From: Oscillibacter faecalis_A
GTDB taxonomy: Bacteria; Bacillota; Clostridia; Oscillospirales; Oscillospiraceae
Direction of reading: 5' to 3'
Assembly (NCBI RefSeq): GCF_029218125.1
Contig: NZ_JARFXX010000002.1
Location: forward strand, 1-64,000
Length of the DNA: 64,000 nucleotides
The notes beneath the pieces were generated by a model. That model was not told where the DNA came from. It did not search any database and saw only the letters and a list, made by a program, of their open reading frames with translations. Both the position numbers and the translations under genes were made by a program. Shown one piece after another: positions 9,141 through 17,712 of the stretch. Positions within the stretch are counted from its first letter, which is position 1; each line of letters begins with the position of its first letter.

Positions 9141-9184
9141 GGTCCGAGATGGGAGACTCGAACTCCCGACATCTTGCTCCCAAA
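9140..9184 (-). tRNA. 3' half of a split tRNA-Pro(UGG); attachment site
   Basis: Read on the minus strand, this is the anticodon loop TTTGGGA, the anticodon 3' stem GCAAG, variable ATGTC, the T arm GGGAG-TTCGAGT-CTCCC, acceptor ATCTCGG, A and an encoded CCA. The sequence stops being tRNA at 9185, so no 5' half is attached. The missing half that pairs with it perfectly (CTTGC stem, CCGGGAT acceptor with one G-U) lies at 57227-57264. This marks the boundary between elements 1 and 2, with the recombination core CTCCCAAA at 9177-9184. Confidence 0.8.
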
Positions 9185-9390
9185 CCTATGTCTAAACCTT
9201 CAGGCAGAACTGTGTCACACTCTTTGACACTTTCCGGCACTCCTGCGGTTCCTCTTTGGAACTCTTTTGCCCTGTTCGTTTCAGGCACCGCTTTCGCCTT
9301 TTGGGATTTGTGTGGGATTAAATTCTGTATATTAAAAGTGCTTCCGACCGGGATTGTCCCCGGCAGCGGGTGCTTTTTACCGCAGAGAGC
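9185..9390 (+). other. Left subterminal region of element 2
   Basis: No gene is supported; open frames here run through the tRNA fragment. The segment has TTTGTGTGGGAT followed by CTGTATATTAAAAGTGC (about 9305-9350). Both recur at 56812-56850 near the right end of element 3, as expected for element-end binding sites. Confidence 0.45.
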
Positions 9391-9422
9391 AGCTCAGAAA
9401 TTGCGCCGCATAAACAAAGAAA
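9391..9422 (+). repeat. Cassette-boundary repeat, copy b
   Basis: AGCTCAGAAATTGCGCCGCA then TAAACAAAGAAA. It precedes the AAA/nuclease cassette of element 2. The upstream ~90 bp also resembles the sequence before copy h at 56891. Confidence 0.6.
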
Positions 9423-9442
9423 TAAGCGCGATGACAAAGAAA

Positions 9443-9476
9443 CAGCAGGCTGACTTGGATGATAGCCAGCCTGCTG
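9443..9476. terminator. Terminator of the AAA/nuclease gene
   Basis: A 10-bp stem, CAGCAGGCTG (9443-9452) with CAGCCTGCTG (9467-9476), lies just after the stop of the minus-strand gene. The T-rich run (TTTCTTTG) on that strand is weak. Confidence 0.55.
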
Positions 9477-9487
9477 AACGAAGATGG

Positions 9488-11353
9488 TTATTCGATGTTT
9501 TGCCTTTCGGCAGCAATACGTGTTCTTTTGCCTGAGAATGCAATGCCGATTTTTATAATTGACGTAACATTCATTGCCTGCAGATCAACGCTGTACGCAC
9601 GGTCGTTGATCTGTTGCAAGGCAACATTGGCAAGGTCTTCAAGCTGTGTTTCAGAGCGGCCTTTCCCGGCCTTTAATTCAATCAAAATGCCAGGCAGCCG
9701 CTTATTCAAAGGAAGCAGCTGAATATCAAATCGTCCATCACCAGCTTCGCGATTGGAGGTAATGCGATAGCTGTTGTCCATCACAGCGCACATACCCAAT
9801 ATCAGACCATGGTAAAATGTTTCGTCGGCAGCATCATGGAAACTAATTGTTTGGAGCAGAAACTTCTCCAAAGTTTTTTGCAGTGATTCGATATCTGCCT
9901 TGTAGATAGCTTCCTGAATAGCAACAGCAACGGATCGAGGAATAATATTCTCAAGCTGAGAGAGGATCTCCTTGCTGTAGACGAAAGAAATCTCTTTGTT
10001 GGGCAGAGCCACTTCGCACATATAATCCTCGCCGTAAGACTGGTCGCAGCTCACAGCCTTCAAATAACCTGCCACCAGCAGGAAGCTGTAAACAGAGGAC
10101 GAATCATTCTGAATCTGCGGATAAATGACACCGGTGTCAATGTGCGTAACAAAGGACTCGCCCTTCATCAACAGCTCCAGACGCTCCATAATATCCGGTG
10201 TTGCAGAAGCCAGCACCTCACGGATGATGTCGTTGCTTCCGGTGGACTGCCAAAATGCTTTGGGACGGCAGTTGTTGTTGAAGTATCCAATGACAGACCA
10301 GGGATTAAAAATCTCGGTATTACCGAAGCGGTACCCATCATACCAATCGCAGAGCTCCTGATACTTATCAGATGCGCTGTAGTATTCCGCCATCTCACGC
10401 ACTTCGTCCGAGGTGAAACCAAAATACTCACTATAACGTTCATCCAAGATGGAGTTGATTTTCAGGTTGTTCAGGCCGCTGAAGATACTCTCCTTTGCAA
10501 CACGCAGGATGCCGGTCAGGAAGCCATAGCTCAGATGCGGATTGTCCTTCAGACCGCCGGAAAACAGATTGCGCATAAATCCAATGACAGTATCATAGAA
10601 ACCGTTCACATGTCCCTGCTGGATGGGAGTATCGTATTCGTCAATGATGACGATGGGGGCAACATCATGGTGCTTATGAAGCAGCAGCGTCAATGTCCGC
10701 AGGGACATTTGATAATCCACTTCATCAGCAGCTTCTGTTGCGAGAATGGAGTATTCCTCTTTTTCGTAATCACTGAGCGCAGAACTGGAGGCCAATTCAT
10801 CGTGACGGCGGAATTCCTGCGCGATCAGCTTTTGGAGCGTCTGATAGGTTTCTTCCCAAGAAGTATATTTCACGTCCTTAAAAGTCAGAAAAATCACAGG
10901 ATACTTTCTGTGATGGACACGGTAGGATTCTCCGCAGAACCAGATTTTCTTATCTCTGAAGTAAACGGAAGTGTCCTCGGCCGTCTTTTCAAAGAATGTG
11001 CGGAGCATGTCCATGTTAAGCGTCTTGCCAAAACGTCTGGGACGGGTGAACAGGGATACCTTGGGGCGCTCATCCAGAAATTCCTTGATCATCAGGGTCT
11101 TGTCCACATAGTAGTAGTTCTTGCAGGCATCCCGGTAATCAGACACACCAATAGGCAAAGGTTTGCGCACGGATGACTCTGCGGGCTTCACAGCACTCCG
11201 GCGGCCACGCTTATCCATCGGCTTTTGAGCGCTGTCCGGGATAAACCACTGCCTGCCCTCCTTATACGCGCCGGAAATGCGTCCGGCTTTGCAAAGCGCA
11301 TTGACCCGCCGTTCAGTAATGCCCCAAGCGGCAGCCGCTTCTTTGATCGTCAT
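9488..11353 (-). CDS. AAA-ATPase_like / PD-(D/E)XK protein with N-terminal HTH
   Basis: About 621 residues. The N-terminus is an excisionase-like helix-turn-helix (MTIKEAAAAWGITERRVNAL ... YKEGRQWFIP). It is joined to the AAA-ATPase_like domain common in anaerobe genomes, with DYRDACKNYYYVDKT, the P-loop-like RPRRFGKTLNM and a Walker B VIIDEYDTPI. The C-terminus is a PD-(D/E)XK nuclease-type domain (GDGRFDIQLLP, GILIELKAG). ATG 11353 is preceded by GGAGG; the frame remains open to 11524, but that stretch overlaps an operator-like inverted repeat and the divergent leader. The cellular role is unknown. It resembles stand-alone mobile nucleases rather than any named defence gene. Confidence 0.75.
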   Translation of the reverse strand: MTIKEAAAAWGITERRVNALCKAGRISGAYKEGRQWFIPDSAQKPMDKRGRRSAVKPAESSVRKPLPIGVSDYRDACKNYYYVDKTLMIKEFLDERPKVSLFTRPRRFGKTLNMDMLRTFFEKTAEDTSVYFRDKKIWFCGESYRVHHRKYPVIFLTFKDVKYTSWEETYQTLQKLIAQEFRRHDELASSSALSDYEKEEYSILATEAADEVDYQMSLRTLTLLLHKHHDVAPIVIIDEYDTPIQQGHVNGFYDTVIGFMRNLFSGGLKDNPHLSYGFLTGILRVAKESIFSGLNNLKINSILDERYSEYFGFTSDEVREMAEYYSASDKYQELCDWYDGYRFGNTEIFNPWSVIGYFNNNCRPKAFWQSTGSNDIIREVLASATPDIMERLELLMKGESFVTHIDTGVIYPQIQNDSSSVYSFLLVAGYLKAVSCDQSYGEDYMCEVALPNKEISFVYSKEILSQLENIIPRSVAVAIQEAIYKADIESLQKTLEKFLLQTISFHDAADETFYHGLILGMCAVMDNSYRITSNREAGDGRFDIQLLPLNKRLPGILIELKAGKGRSETQLEDLANVALQQINDRAYSVDLQAMNVTSIIKIGIAFSGKRTRIAAERQNIE

Positions 11354-11421
11354 ATTGGAATACCTCCATTGCAGTTCGTTAGGAACATTATAACCACTAT
11401 TCTGAATAAAATCAACTATAT

Positions 11422-11453
11422 TATTCCGAACAGTAACGGCATTGTTCGGAATA
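11422..11453. promoter_or_regulatory. Operator-like inverted repeat
   Basis: An 11-bp perfect inverted repeat, TATTCCGAACA (11422-11432) and TGTTCGGAATA (11443-11453). It lies between the divergent AAA/nuclease gene and the recombinase leader. Half-site-like ATTCTG words flank it. It is a likely binding site for the N-terminal HTH of the adjacent protein, which is inference. Confidence 0.5.
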
Positions 11454-11481
11454 GTTTTCTTCTGCAAATATTCTGTTCTTT

Positions 11482-11538
11482 CAGTAGCTATTTCCTGCTT
11501 TCTGTGATATTGTTCGTTTGCCAAAAGGAGGCGATGAT
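11482..11538 (+). promoter_or_regulatory. Conserved leader before recombinase operon, copy 2
   Basis: CAGTAGCTATTTCC, then CTGTGATATTGTTCG and TTTGCCAAAAGGAGG, lead into the start at 11539. It aligns with leaders at 3921, 28994, 46271 and 51394. Confidence 0.5.
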
Positions 11539-12252
11539 ATGCAGAAAGAAAACAAGCTGACGGTTGGGCAATGGTGCGGCCGGTGGTTCACCGCCAATCG
11601 GCACAAATGGAACGGCAACACCGAGGGCGGGTACCGCAATCTGATTTACAGCCACATCCTCCCCAGCATCGGAAATATGGAGCTCTCTGACCTAACAGAG
11701 CAGACGGTCACGGATTTCTACGACAGCCTGCAGAGCTGGGGGCTCAGTGCCAGAAGCGTCTGGTGCGTCCACCTGCTTCTGCGGCGGTGCATGGACGAAG
11801 CGGCACAGGACCAACTCATTCCCTACAACCCGGTGCGGCTCTGCCGGGAGCCCAAGGCAGAGGAATACAAAACAGCCCCTCTGCGATTGGGGCAGCTCCA
11901 GCGTTACCTGAACGCAGCAGAACAGCTCGGCGTACTTCCCCTCATCTATACAGGACTATCAAGTGGCCTGCGGCAATGTGAACTGATCACCTTGTCGTGG
12001 ACCGATTTTCATGTCCGCTACAGGTACATCCTCAGAGGCCAGCACCTGCTGACACTCAATGAAAAGGCAGCACATCTTCTGGAGCAGATACCGGAAACCG
12101 GCTCGCCCTATGTGTTCCTCAATGCCAAGACCGGAGCGCCGTACAAGCTCCACGAGTTCTACTATCTGCACAAGAAGATCCTCAAGCAGGCCAGGCTCCC
12201 GTGGGTAGCCTTTCGGAATCTGCAGCGGCAGTGCATGGAGGTGGGAATATGA
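11539..12252 (+). CDS. Tyrosine recombinase lacking its catalytic C-terminus
   Basis: A 237-residue protein with a SAM-like core-binding domain (LTVGQWCGRWFTANRHKW) and the start of a catalytic domain (SSGLRQCELITLSW). It ends at FRNLQRQCMEVGI, where the HxxR box should be, so the second Arg, LGH and Tyr boxes are missing. It also lacks the N-terminal arm-binding domain seen at 4284. The stop overlaps the next start by ATGA. It is probably inactive alone; it may be a decayed copy or an accessory subunit for the next gene. Confidence 0.75.
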   Translation: MQKENKLTVGQWCGRWFTANRHKWNGNTEGGYRNLIYSHILPSIGNMELSDLTEQTVTDFYDSLQSWGLSARSVWCVHLLLRRCMDEAAQDQLIPYNPVRLCREPKAEEYKTAPLRLGQLQRYLNAAEQLGVLPLIYTGLSSGLRQCELITLSWTDFHVRYRYILRGQHLLTLNEKAAHLLEQIPETGSPYVFLNAKTGAPYKLHEFYYLHKKILKQARLPWVAFRNLQRQCMEVGI

Positions 12253-13205
12253 CGCTTCGGGAATACATCATCTACTGGCAGGAAACCTACGATAAGTCCC
12301 AGAGCAGGCCGACTACCTATGCGGCACACAACTATGTATTCAAGAACCATATTCTCCCCAGCTTGGGAGATATACCGCTCTCTGAATTGACATCGGAGAT
12401 AGTCGGAGAATTTCTGGAGGAACGGCGGCGCTTCGGCAATCATCGACCCGGCAGCTCTGGCTTGGGAGGAGAAACCATGCGGCACATCCACCGCCTGCTC
12501 CAGCAATGCCTGGACCAAGCCATGCGGGATGGCCTGATTGGCGATAATCCCGCCAGAGCGTTCCACTACTCCAAGCCAAAGAAGGTCAATGCCGATGTGC
12601 TGACGCCGCTGGAGATGGAGGATTATCTGGATGCGGCAGAACGGCTGGGGCATCTCCCCATGTTCATGCTGGCCTTAACGGTCGGCCTACGGCAGGGTGA
12701 GCTCATCGCCCTGAAATGGAATGACCTCAAGGTAAAGGATAGGACGCTGACCATATCGGAGCAGCGCTCTGTAGAACGGCGGGAGCTGATTGAATATGGC
12801 TCAGAAACGAGAACAATAACCTTGGCATCGGAGGTGGTCGACCTCCTGATCATGGAACACATCAAGCATCCAAACAGTCCGCTGATGTTCATGCATCCGG
12901 CTACGCAAAGGCCATACTCGCCGCAGATGGTGCGCCGGATGCATAATGAGATCATCAAGGAAGCAGGGCTTGACCACATCCGATTCACAGATCTCCGGCA
13001 CACCTGTGCCGTCCTATCTCTGCGAAACGGCATGGAAGCCAAAGAACTGGCACGGATGCTGGGACATTACCGGCCATCGATAACCCGGCAGAACTATGAA
13101 CCGTATCTGCCCCACAAGGCACAAAATGAGGATTTGCCAAACGAGGCCACTCAGGACGAGCTGCAGCAGGCGGCAAATATTCTGGATAATCTTCTGAAGT
13201 TCTGA
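12249..13205 (+). CDS. Tyrosine recombinase with altered catalytic box
   Basis: A 318-residue recombinase coupled to the truncated one upstream. It has the core-binding domain (LREYIIYWQETYDKS), VGLRQGELIALKW with the first Arg, FTDLRHTC, MLGHYRPS and a possible nucleophile in QNYEPYL. In the HxxR box the usual His is Thr (TDLR instead of HDLR), so activity may be reduced. No N-terminal arm-binding domain is present. Together with the preceding gene it mirrors the paired recombinases at 4284/5450 and 51469/52635. Confidence 0.8.
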   Translation: MTLREYIIYWQETYDKSQSRPTTYAAHNYVFKNHILPSLGDIPLSELTSEIVGEFLEERRRFGNHRPGSSGLGGETMRHIHRLLQQCLDQAMRDGLIGDNPARAFHYSKPKKVNADVLTPLEMEDYLDAAERLGHLPMFMLALTVGLRQGELIALKWNDLKVKDRTLTISEQRSVERRELIEYGSETRTITLASEVVDLLIMEHIKHPNSPLMFMHPATQRPYSPQMVRRMHNEIIKEAGLDHIRFTDLRHTCAVLSLRNGMEAKELARMLGHYRPSITRQNYEPYLPHKAQNEDLPNEATQDELQQAANILDNLLKF

Positions 13206-13230
13206 TAACTGTTTCGCCAAAGGAGCTAAC

Positions 13231-13677
13231 ATGAAAAAGCTTATCATCATCGCCGCAACATTTACCGCTTGCCTCGGCCTTTGTGCCGCCGTGTGGCCGC
13301 AGACCGAAGTAGTCGAGGAAACACTCGCACCGCCCCAAATACCTGCCGTAACCGCCCCAGAGCCGATTGTCGCAGAGGTCAAATTAGAAACAGAACCTGA
13401 TTTGCCAACAGAGAAAGAAAAGGCTGCGACTCCACAGCCGGAGCCGGTCGAGGAACTTGGTGCCGTCCCAGTCCCTGCACCGGCAGAGCCGACATCTGTG
13501 GCCGAAATACCGCAGTTGGAGACTGAGCTTCCCGCACCGCAGCCGACCATAGAACTGCAGCCCGGCGATGAGGTCTATATTCCGGGCTTTGACTGGGTAC
13601 CATACGAGGGGCCGAATCACCGCGAGTATGCTGCGGATATGTACGAGAATGGCAACAAAATCGGGAGCATGGGCTGA
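13231..13677 (+). CDS. DUF6550 family membrane-anchored protein
   Basis: A 148-residue protein with an N-terminal membrane/signal segment (KKLIIIAATFTACLGLCAAV) followed by a long Pro/Glu-rich low-complexity linker. The conserved C-terminal motif is ELQPGDEVYIPGFDWV then ENGNKIGSMG. It is therefore probably exported or anchored with the C-terminal motif outside. AAAGGAGC precedes ATG 13231. The homologue at 46648 shares both ends but a different linker. The function is unknown. Confidence 0.75.
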   Translation: MKKLIIIAATFTACLGLCAAVWPQTEVVEETLAPPQIPAVTAPEPIVAEVKLETEPDLPTEKEKAATPQPEPVEELGAVPVPAPAEPTSVAEIPQLETELPAPQPTIELQPGDEVYIPGFDWVPYEGPNHREYAADMYENGNKIGSMG

Positions 13678-13731
13678 AACAGGATCTGCTGGGAGCGGGC
13701 ATACTGCTTGATTACGAAAGCTGCTGTACCG

Positions 13732-13770
13732 AAAAGTGGTTGGTATCATATTATGATACCAACCACTTTT
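13732..13770. terminator. Strong terminator after the DUF6550 gene
   Basis: A perfect 19-bp inverted repeat (AAAAGTGGTTGGTATCATA at 13732-13750 and its complement at 13752-13770) with a one-base centre. A T run is at its 3' side. Confidence 0.8.
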
Positions 13771-13800
13771 TGCCGATGTGGAGTTGAAAAAGCCAATGGT

Positions 13801-13833
13801 ATCTCCTCGTGGTCTGATGACGACGAGGAGTAG
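13801..13833 (+). pseudogene. 3' remnant of the small acidic gene (ISSWSDDDEE-stop)
   Basis: The last eleven codons match the end of the gene at 47883-48059 (ISSWSDDDGE-stop). The homology continues through the following repeat copy, but everything upstream is unrelated. This shows the corresponding gene was deleted here or replaced by recombination. Confidence 0.6.
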
Positions 13834-13841
13834 AATATAGG

Positions 13842-13877
13842 CAGCGGCTCAACAGTTGAGCCGCATAAACAATGAAA
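13842..13877 (+). repeat. Cassette-boundary repeat, copy c
   Basis: GCGGCTCAAC-A-GTTGAGCCGC forms a perfect 10-bp stem followed by ATAAACAATGAAA. It aligns with copy f at 48068, where the upstream sequence is also shared. It starts the XRE/AlbA cassette. Confidence 0.6.
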
Positions 13878-13878
13878 T

Positions 13879-13916
13879 AGCCGCGGGAGCGAAGCGGAAC
13901 ATTTCCGTGGCTTTTT
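13879..13916 (+). terminator. Hairpin with T run after repeat copy c
   Basis: AGCCGCGG (13879-13886) pairs with CCGTGGCT (13905-13912, one G-U) and is followed by TTTT. It could insulate the next operon. Confidence 0.5.
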
Positions 13917-14055
13917 CATCGTGACCAGATGATTCGAAATCTTCTCTCTGAAATCGAAAACACAGATCTGAAAACTGGATTTTTGATAGACAAAATGGCG
14001 TCTCCATGCTAAAATTAACCTGTATCAGTGTATACTCTGGGGATGAGGTGTTACA

Positions 14056-14271
14056 ATGACGATTTGTTATAACAAGCTGTGGAAGCTCCTGATCGATAAA
14101 AACATGAAAAAGAAGGATCTCCGCTTAGCCACTGGCATGTCCACCACCGCCCTTGCCAAGCTGGGCAAGAACCAGCATGTCAGCACAGAGATTCTGACGA
14201 AGATCTGCACTGTGCTGGATTGCGACTTCTGCGACATCATCGAATTGGTGAAGGAGGAGCAGCATGATTGA
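14056..14271 (+). CDS. XRE-family regulator
   Basis: A 71-residue protein made almost entirely of a Cro/CI-type helix-turn-helix (NMKKKDLRLATGMSTTALAKL). It has the ICTVLDCDFCDIIEL ending usual in small XRE regulators of mobile elements. It overlaps the next gene by 8 bases and probably autoregulates the pair. Analogous XRE/effector pairs follow repeat copy f at 48277. Confidence 0.85.
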   Translation: MTICYNKLWKLLIDKNMKKKDLRLATGMSTTALAKLGKNQHVSTEILTKICTVLDCDFCDIIELVKEEQHD

Positions 14272-15712
14272 CTTTTCCAAAATCGAGCAATATCGGGAGA
14301 ACAACCGCATCGAGGCCAAGAAAGCCCTTGGCGGACTGCCCAGGAGCGTTTGGGAAACCTATTCCGCCTTTGCCAATACCCACGGTGGCATTATCCTACT
14401 GGGAGTGGAGGAATGGGCAGACAAATCCCTGCACACGGTGGATCTGCCCGATCCGGACAGACTCATCAAGGAGTTCTGGGACATCGCCAATAATCCCAAC
14501 AAGACCAGCGTAAATGTGTTGTCATCCAAAGATGTATTCGTCCAAGAGGTCGACGGCAACCATATCGTGGTCATCAATGTCCCCCGTGCCGAGCGCTCCT
14601 ATAAACCGGTGTATGTGGACGGCAACCCGCTCTGCACCTACCGACGTAACGGTGAGGGCGACTATCGCTGCACCAAGGAGGAGTATCAGGCTATGGTGCG
14701 TGATGCATCGGTAAAGACGCAGGATATGCTGGTTCTGAACGAGATGGACTTGACAGTGTTCAATCAGGAGAGTGTCCGCAGCTATCGCCAGAGGATGCGC
14801 CTCTCCCGCCCCGGTCATGTATGGGAGGCGCTGGAGGATGAAGATTTCCTTCTGAAGCTGGGCGCTGTGGGCATCGGCTCTGATGGGAAGAAGCATCCCA
14901 CTTCTGCCGGACTTCTCATGTTCGGCAATGAATACGACATTGTGCGGGAATTCAATGCTTACTTTCTGGACTATCAGGAACAGTATGACGCTGATACCCG
15001 CTGGACTGACCGCATCATCTCCTCCTCCGGAGACTGGAGCGGCAATGTGTACGACTTCTATTTCCGCGTCTATAACAAGCTGATTCAGGACATTAAAGTA
15101 CCGTTTAAAATGGATGGCGGCACCAGAGTGGATGATACCCCTGTGCATCAGGCTCTGCGTGAAGCACTGGCCAACTGTCTGGTGAATGCCGATTATTACG
15201 GCAGACAGGGGCTGGTCATCGTCAAAAAGCGTAATAGCATTACGATGTCCAACCCAGGCAGCTTCCGCATCGAAATTGATGCCGCAAAGAGCGGCGGTGT
15301 TTCTGATCCGCGGAACGGAACGATGCTGAAAATGTTCAACCTGATCGATATCGGTGAGCGTGCTGGTAGCGGCATTCCGAATATCTTCCGCGTCTGGCGC
15401 GAGCAAAATTGGACAACTCCGGAGATTACAGAGCAACTCGAGCCGGAGCGGACAATTTTATCGCTCGTTTTTGAAAAAGCAAGCGGTAAAAAGCAAGCGA
15501 TAAAAGCAAGCAATCACACAATTTACAGCAGGCAAAAACAATCCGTCATCGAATACTTGACCCGCGAGATTCAAGCGGATTGTAAAACGATTGCGGATCT
15601 GTTGGAGATCAGTAGTCCTCGTGCCAGAGCAGTGCTTACAAAAATGGTGAAAGAAGAAATCATTATTACCGAAGGCGGCAACCGCAATAGAACATACAAA
15701 TTGAAATCCTAA
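14264..15712 (+). CDS. AlbA_2 (Schlafen-type) and HATPase_c_4 domain protein
   Basis: A 482-residue protein with an N-terminal AlbA_2 DNA/RNA-binding domain (ENNRIEAKKALGGLP, AFANTHGGIILLGVEE). A mid region follows, then an ATP-binding domain of the HATPase_c_4 type (ALREALANCLVNADYYG, NPGSFRI, GERAGSGIPNIF). The C-terminus is a winged helix (IADLLEISSPRARAVL). Members are often called RecG-like or transcriptional regulators, and some act in phage defence. It is coupled to the XRE gene. The precise function is unknown. Confidence 0.8.
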   Translation: MIDFSKIEQYRENNRIEAKKALGGLPRSVWETYSAFANTHGGIILLGVEEWADKSLHTVDLPDPDRLIKEFWDIANNPNKTSVNVLSSKDVFVQEVDGNHIVVINVPRAERSYKPVYVDGNPLCTYRRNGEGDYRCTKEEYQAMVRDASVKTQDMLVLNEMDLTVFNQESVRSYRQRMRLSRPGHVWEALEDEDFLLKLGAVGIGSDGKKHPTSAGLLMFGNEYDIVREFNAYFLDYQEQYDADTRWTDRIISSSGDWSGNVYDFYFRVYNKLIQDIKVPFKMDGGTRVDDTPVHQALREALANCLVNADYYGRQGLVIVKKRNSITMSNPGSFRIEIDAAKSGGVSDPRNGTMLKMFNLIDIGERAGSGIPNIFRVWREQNWTTPEITEQLEPERTILSLVFEKASGKKQAIKASNHTIYSRQKQSVIEYLTREIQADCKTIADLLEISSPRARAVLTKMVKEEIIITEGGNRNRTYKLKS

Positions 15713-15732
15713 GTGTCCACTATAACGGACAC
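15713..15732 (+). repeat. Short inverted repeat downstream of the AlbA gene
   Basis: GTGTCC (15713-15718) and GGACAC (15727-15732) flank ACTATAAC. It could be an operator or a weak terminator. It lies upstream of the DUF262 gene at 15797. Confidence 0.4.
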
Positions 15733-15796
15733 CACTTATGGTAGACTTATATAGAGAAAATGCAGCAACCATAGCGTTGCTTTTCGGAGGATCCAG

Positions 15797-17578
15797 ATGG
15801 GAAAAGAACTGTTTAAGAATATCCCCAGTAAAGTCGGGGATTTGGTCAAAGATGTACGCAATGGCCGCATCGGTCTGCCTGATCTTCAGCGTCCTTTTGT
15901 TTGGAGGGACAATAAAGTTCGTGAGTTGTTTGACTCTATGCTCAAGGGCTATCCCATTGGCTATATCATGCTGTGGGAGTCTCCAGTTGATTATGAGAGC
16001 AAAAAGAGCACGATTGGAGATAACTCAAAAACCTATGAAGAACCTAAGGAACTCGTCATTGACGGTCAGCAGCGCTTGACTGCCCTTGTTGCGGCTATGT
16101 TTGCGGTCAAGGTGAAGGACAAGAATTTCGCAGATCGTGAAATAAAAATCTCCTATAATCCGCTGACTCGCGAATTTGCCGTGTGGTCCCAGGCATACGA
16201 AAAAGACACCGAGTGGATCAGTCGCATCAGTGATGTGTTCCTGGCAAAAGAGGACAATTCCATCAGTTCTCTGCGGCGACATTTTATCAAGGAAGCCAAC
16301 GAAGGCCGCAGTAAGAAAGAACTCCCCTTGCTGACAGACGAGGAAGAAGATAGAATCGAAGATAACATCAATGCGCTTCTGAATTTGTCTGATTATTCTC
16401 TGCCTACTCTGGAAATCAGTTACACGGCAGACGAAGAAGATGTCGCAGATATTTTCGTCAGAGTCAATTCTGGCGGACAGAGTCTGACGGAGAACAACTT
16501 CATTCAGACTCTTATCTCCGTTTACGAGAATGAAACCAGTAATAAGATCAATGCGTTTGCAGCAGCATCCAGAGTACCAGCCGCCAACACCTCTTACAAC
16601 ACACTTTTGGCAATTGAACCTTCTCATCTGATTCGCATGGCCGTTGGCGTTGGTTTCAAGCGTGCCCGGTTGAGATACGCCTACATGCTTTTGCGAGGTA
16701 AAAATCTTGAGACTGGAAAGTTCTCTGATGAAGTCCGGTATGAAAATCTCCAGATTTTCAAGGACGCTTTGGACAAGGTCATGAACCTTAACAACTGGCA
16801 CAGTTTCATTAACATCGTGGCAGAGGCCGGATATATCAGCGACAAGCTGATTGCATCGTCCAACGCTATCGTTTTCAGTTATGTCCTTTACCTGATTGCC
16901 AAATACGACTACAAACTGGATGCGGCGCAGTTGAAGAAATGCACCAGCAAGTGGTTCTTTATGAGCACCATCACATATTTCTACACCGGCTCCACGGAGT
17001 CCGAAGTGGAAAAGCAATTTGCAGATCTGCGTGATGTTCATACGGCGGCAGAGTTCATTGCCTATATTGACCGTGTAATCGAAACACACTTCACAGACGA
17101 TTATTTCAGTTTGACTCTACCTAACGAGCTGAACAGCGCTGCGGCTATTTCTCCGGCGTGGTATGGATATGTGGCAGCTCAGATCGTGCTGAATACTCCT
17201 ATGTTGTTCAGCAACACCCCAGTATCCAAGTATTTCATCTTGGGTTCCAGCGGAACGAAGAATGCTATCGACAAGCATCACATTTTCCCGAAAAACTACC
17301 TGACTGGCATTGGTTTTACCAGCGACCGTGACCGGAACCAGATCGCAAACTTTACCTATCTCGACTACGCCACCAACATCGAGATTTCAGATAAGGCGCC
17401 CCAAGATTATGTCTCTCATTACCGCCAAAAGCTGGGCGAAGAAGGTTATCGCAAAACCTGCAAGGAACACGCTCTACCGAATAATTTTGAAAACATGGAA
17501 TACATGGAGTTCCTAAATCAGCGCAGGATTTTGATGGCGAAGACTGTTCGTAAAGCGTACCAGAGGCTGTGTGAGTGA
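15797..17578 (+). CDS. DUF262-HNH protein (GmrS/restriction-like)
   Basis: A 593-residue protein. DUF262 lies at the N-terminus (VRNGRIGLPDLQRPFVW, then VIDGQQRLTALVA). A helical middle and an HNH-type motif near the C-terminus (NAIDKHHIFPKNYL, IANFTYLDYATNIEIS) follow. GGAGG precedes ATG 15797. Such proteins occur as single-gene or type IV-like restriction factors, often inside restriction-modification islands, as here just upstream of a type III system. It is distinct in sequence from the DUF262/DUF1524 protein at 7150. The substrate is unknown. Confidence 0.8.
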   Translation: MGKELFKNIPSKVGDLVKDVRNGRIGLPDLQRPFVWRDNKVRELFDSMLKGYPIGYIMLWESPVDYESKKSTIGDNSKTYEEPKELVIDGQQRLTALVAAMFAVKVKDKNFADREIKISYNPLTREFAVWSQAYEKDTEWISRISDVFLAKEDNSISSLRRHFIKEANEGRSKKELPLLTDEEEDRIEDNINALLNLSDYSLPTLEISYTADEEDVADIFVRVNSGGQSLTENNFIQTLISVYENETSNKINAFAAASRVPAANTSYNTLLAIEPSHLIRMAVGVGFKRARLRYAYMLLRGKNLETGKFSDEVRYENLQIFKDALDKVMNLNNWHSFINIVAEAGYISDKLIASSNAIVFSYVLYLIAKYDYKLDAAQLKKCTSKWFFMSTITYFYTGSTESEVEKQFADLRDVHTAAEFIAYIDRVIETHFTDDYFSLTLPNELNSAAAISPAWYGYVAAQIVLNTPMLFSNTPVSKYFILGSSGTKNAIDKHHIFPKNYLTGIGFTSDRDRNQIANFTYLDYATNIEISDKAPQDYVSHYRQKLGEEGYRKTCKEHALPNNFENMEYMEFLNQRRILMAKTVRKAYQRLCE

Positions 17579-17712
17579 TATTTACAAATAAAGCCTTTCG
17601 GGGTGGTTGTGTTGTGTACAGAAACCGCAGGAATTATAGCGATAGTTGGAAAAATGTTCAACTGATTGCTAATATAGACCTTGCAAATGACTGGCGCAGA
17701 GGAGAATAACTG

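Noticed and set aside
9001..9535. Open frames on both strands across 9001-9535
   Set aside because: They translate through a terminator, a tRNA-Pro half and element-end sequence; no start signal or protein similarity.
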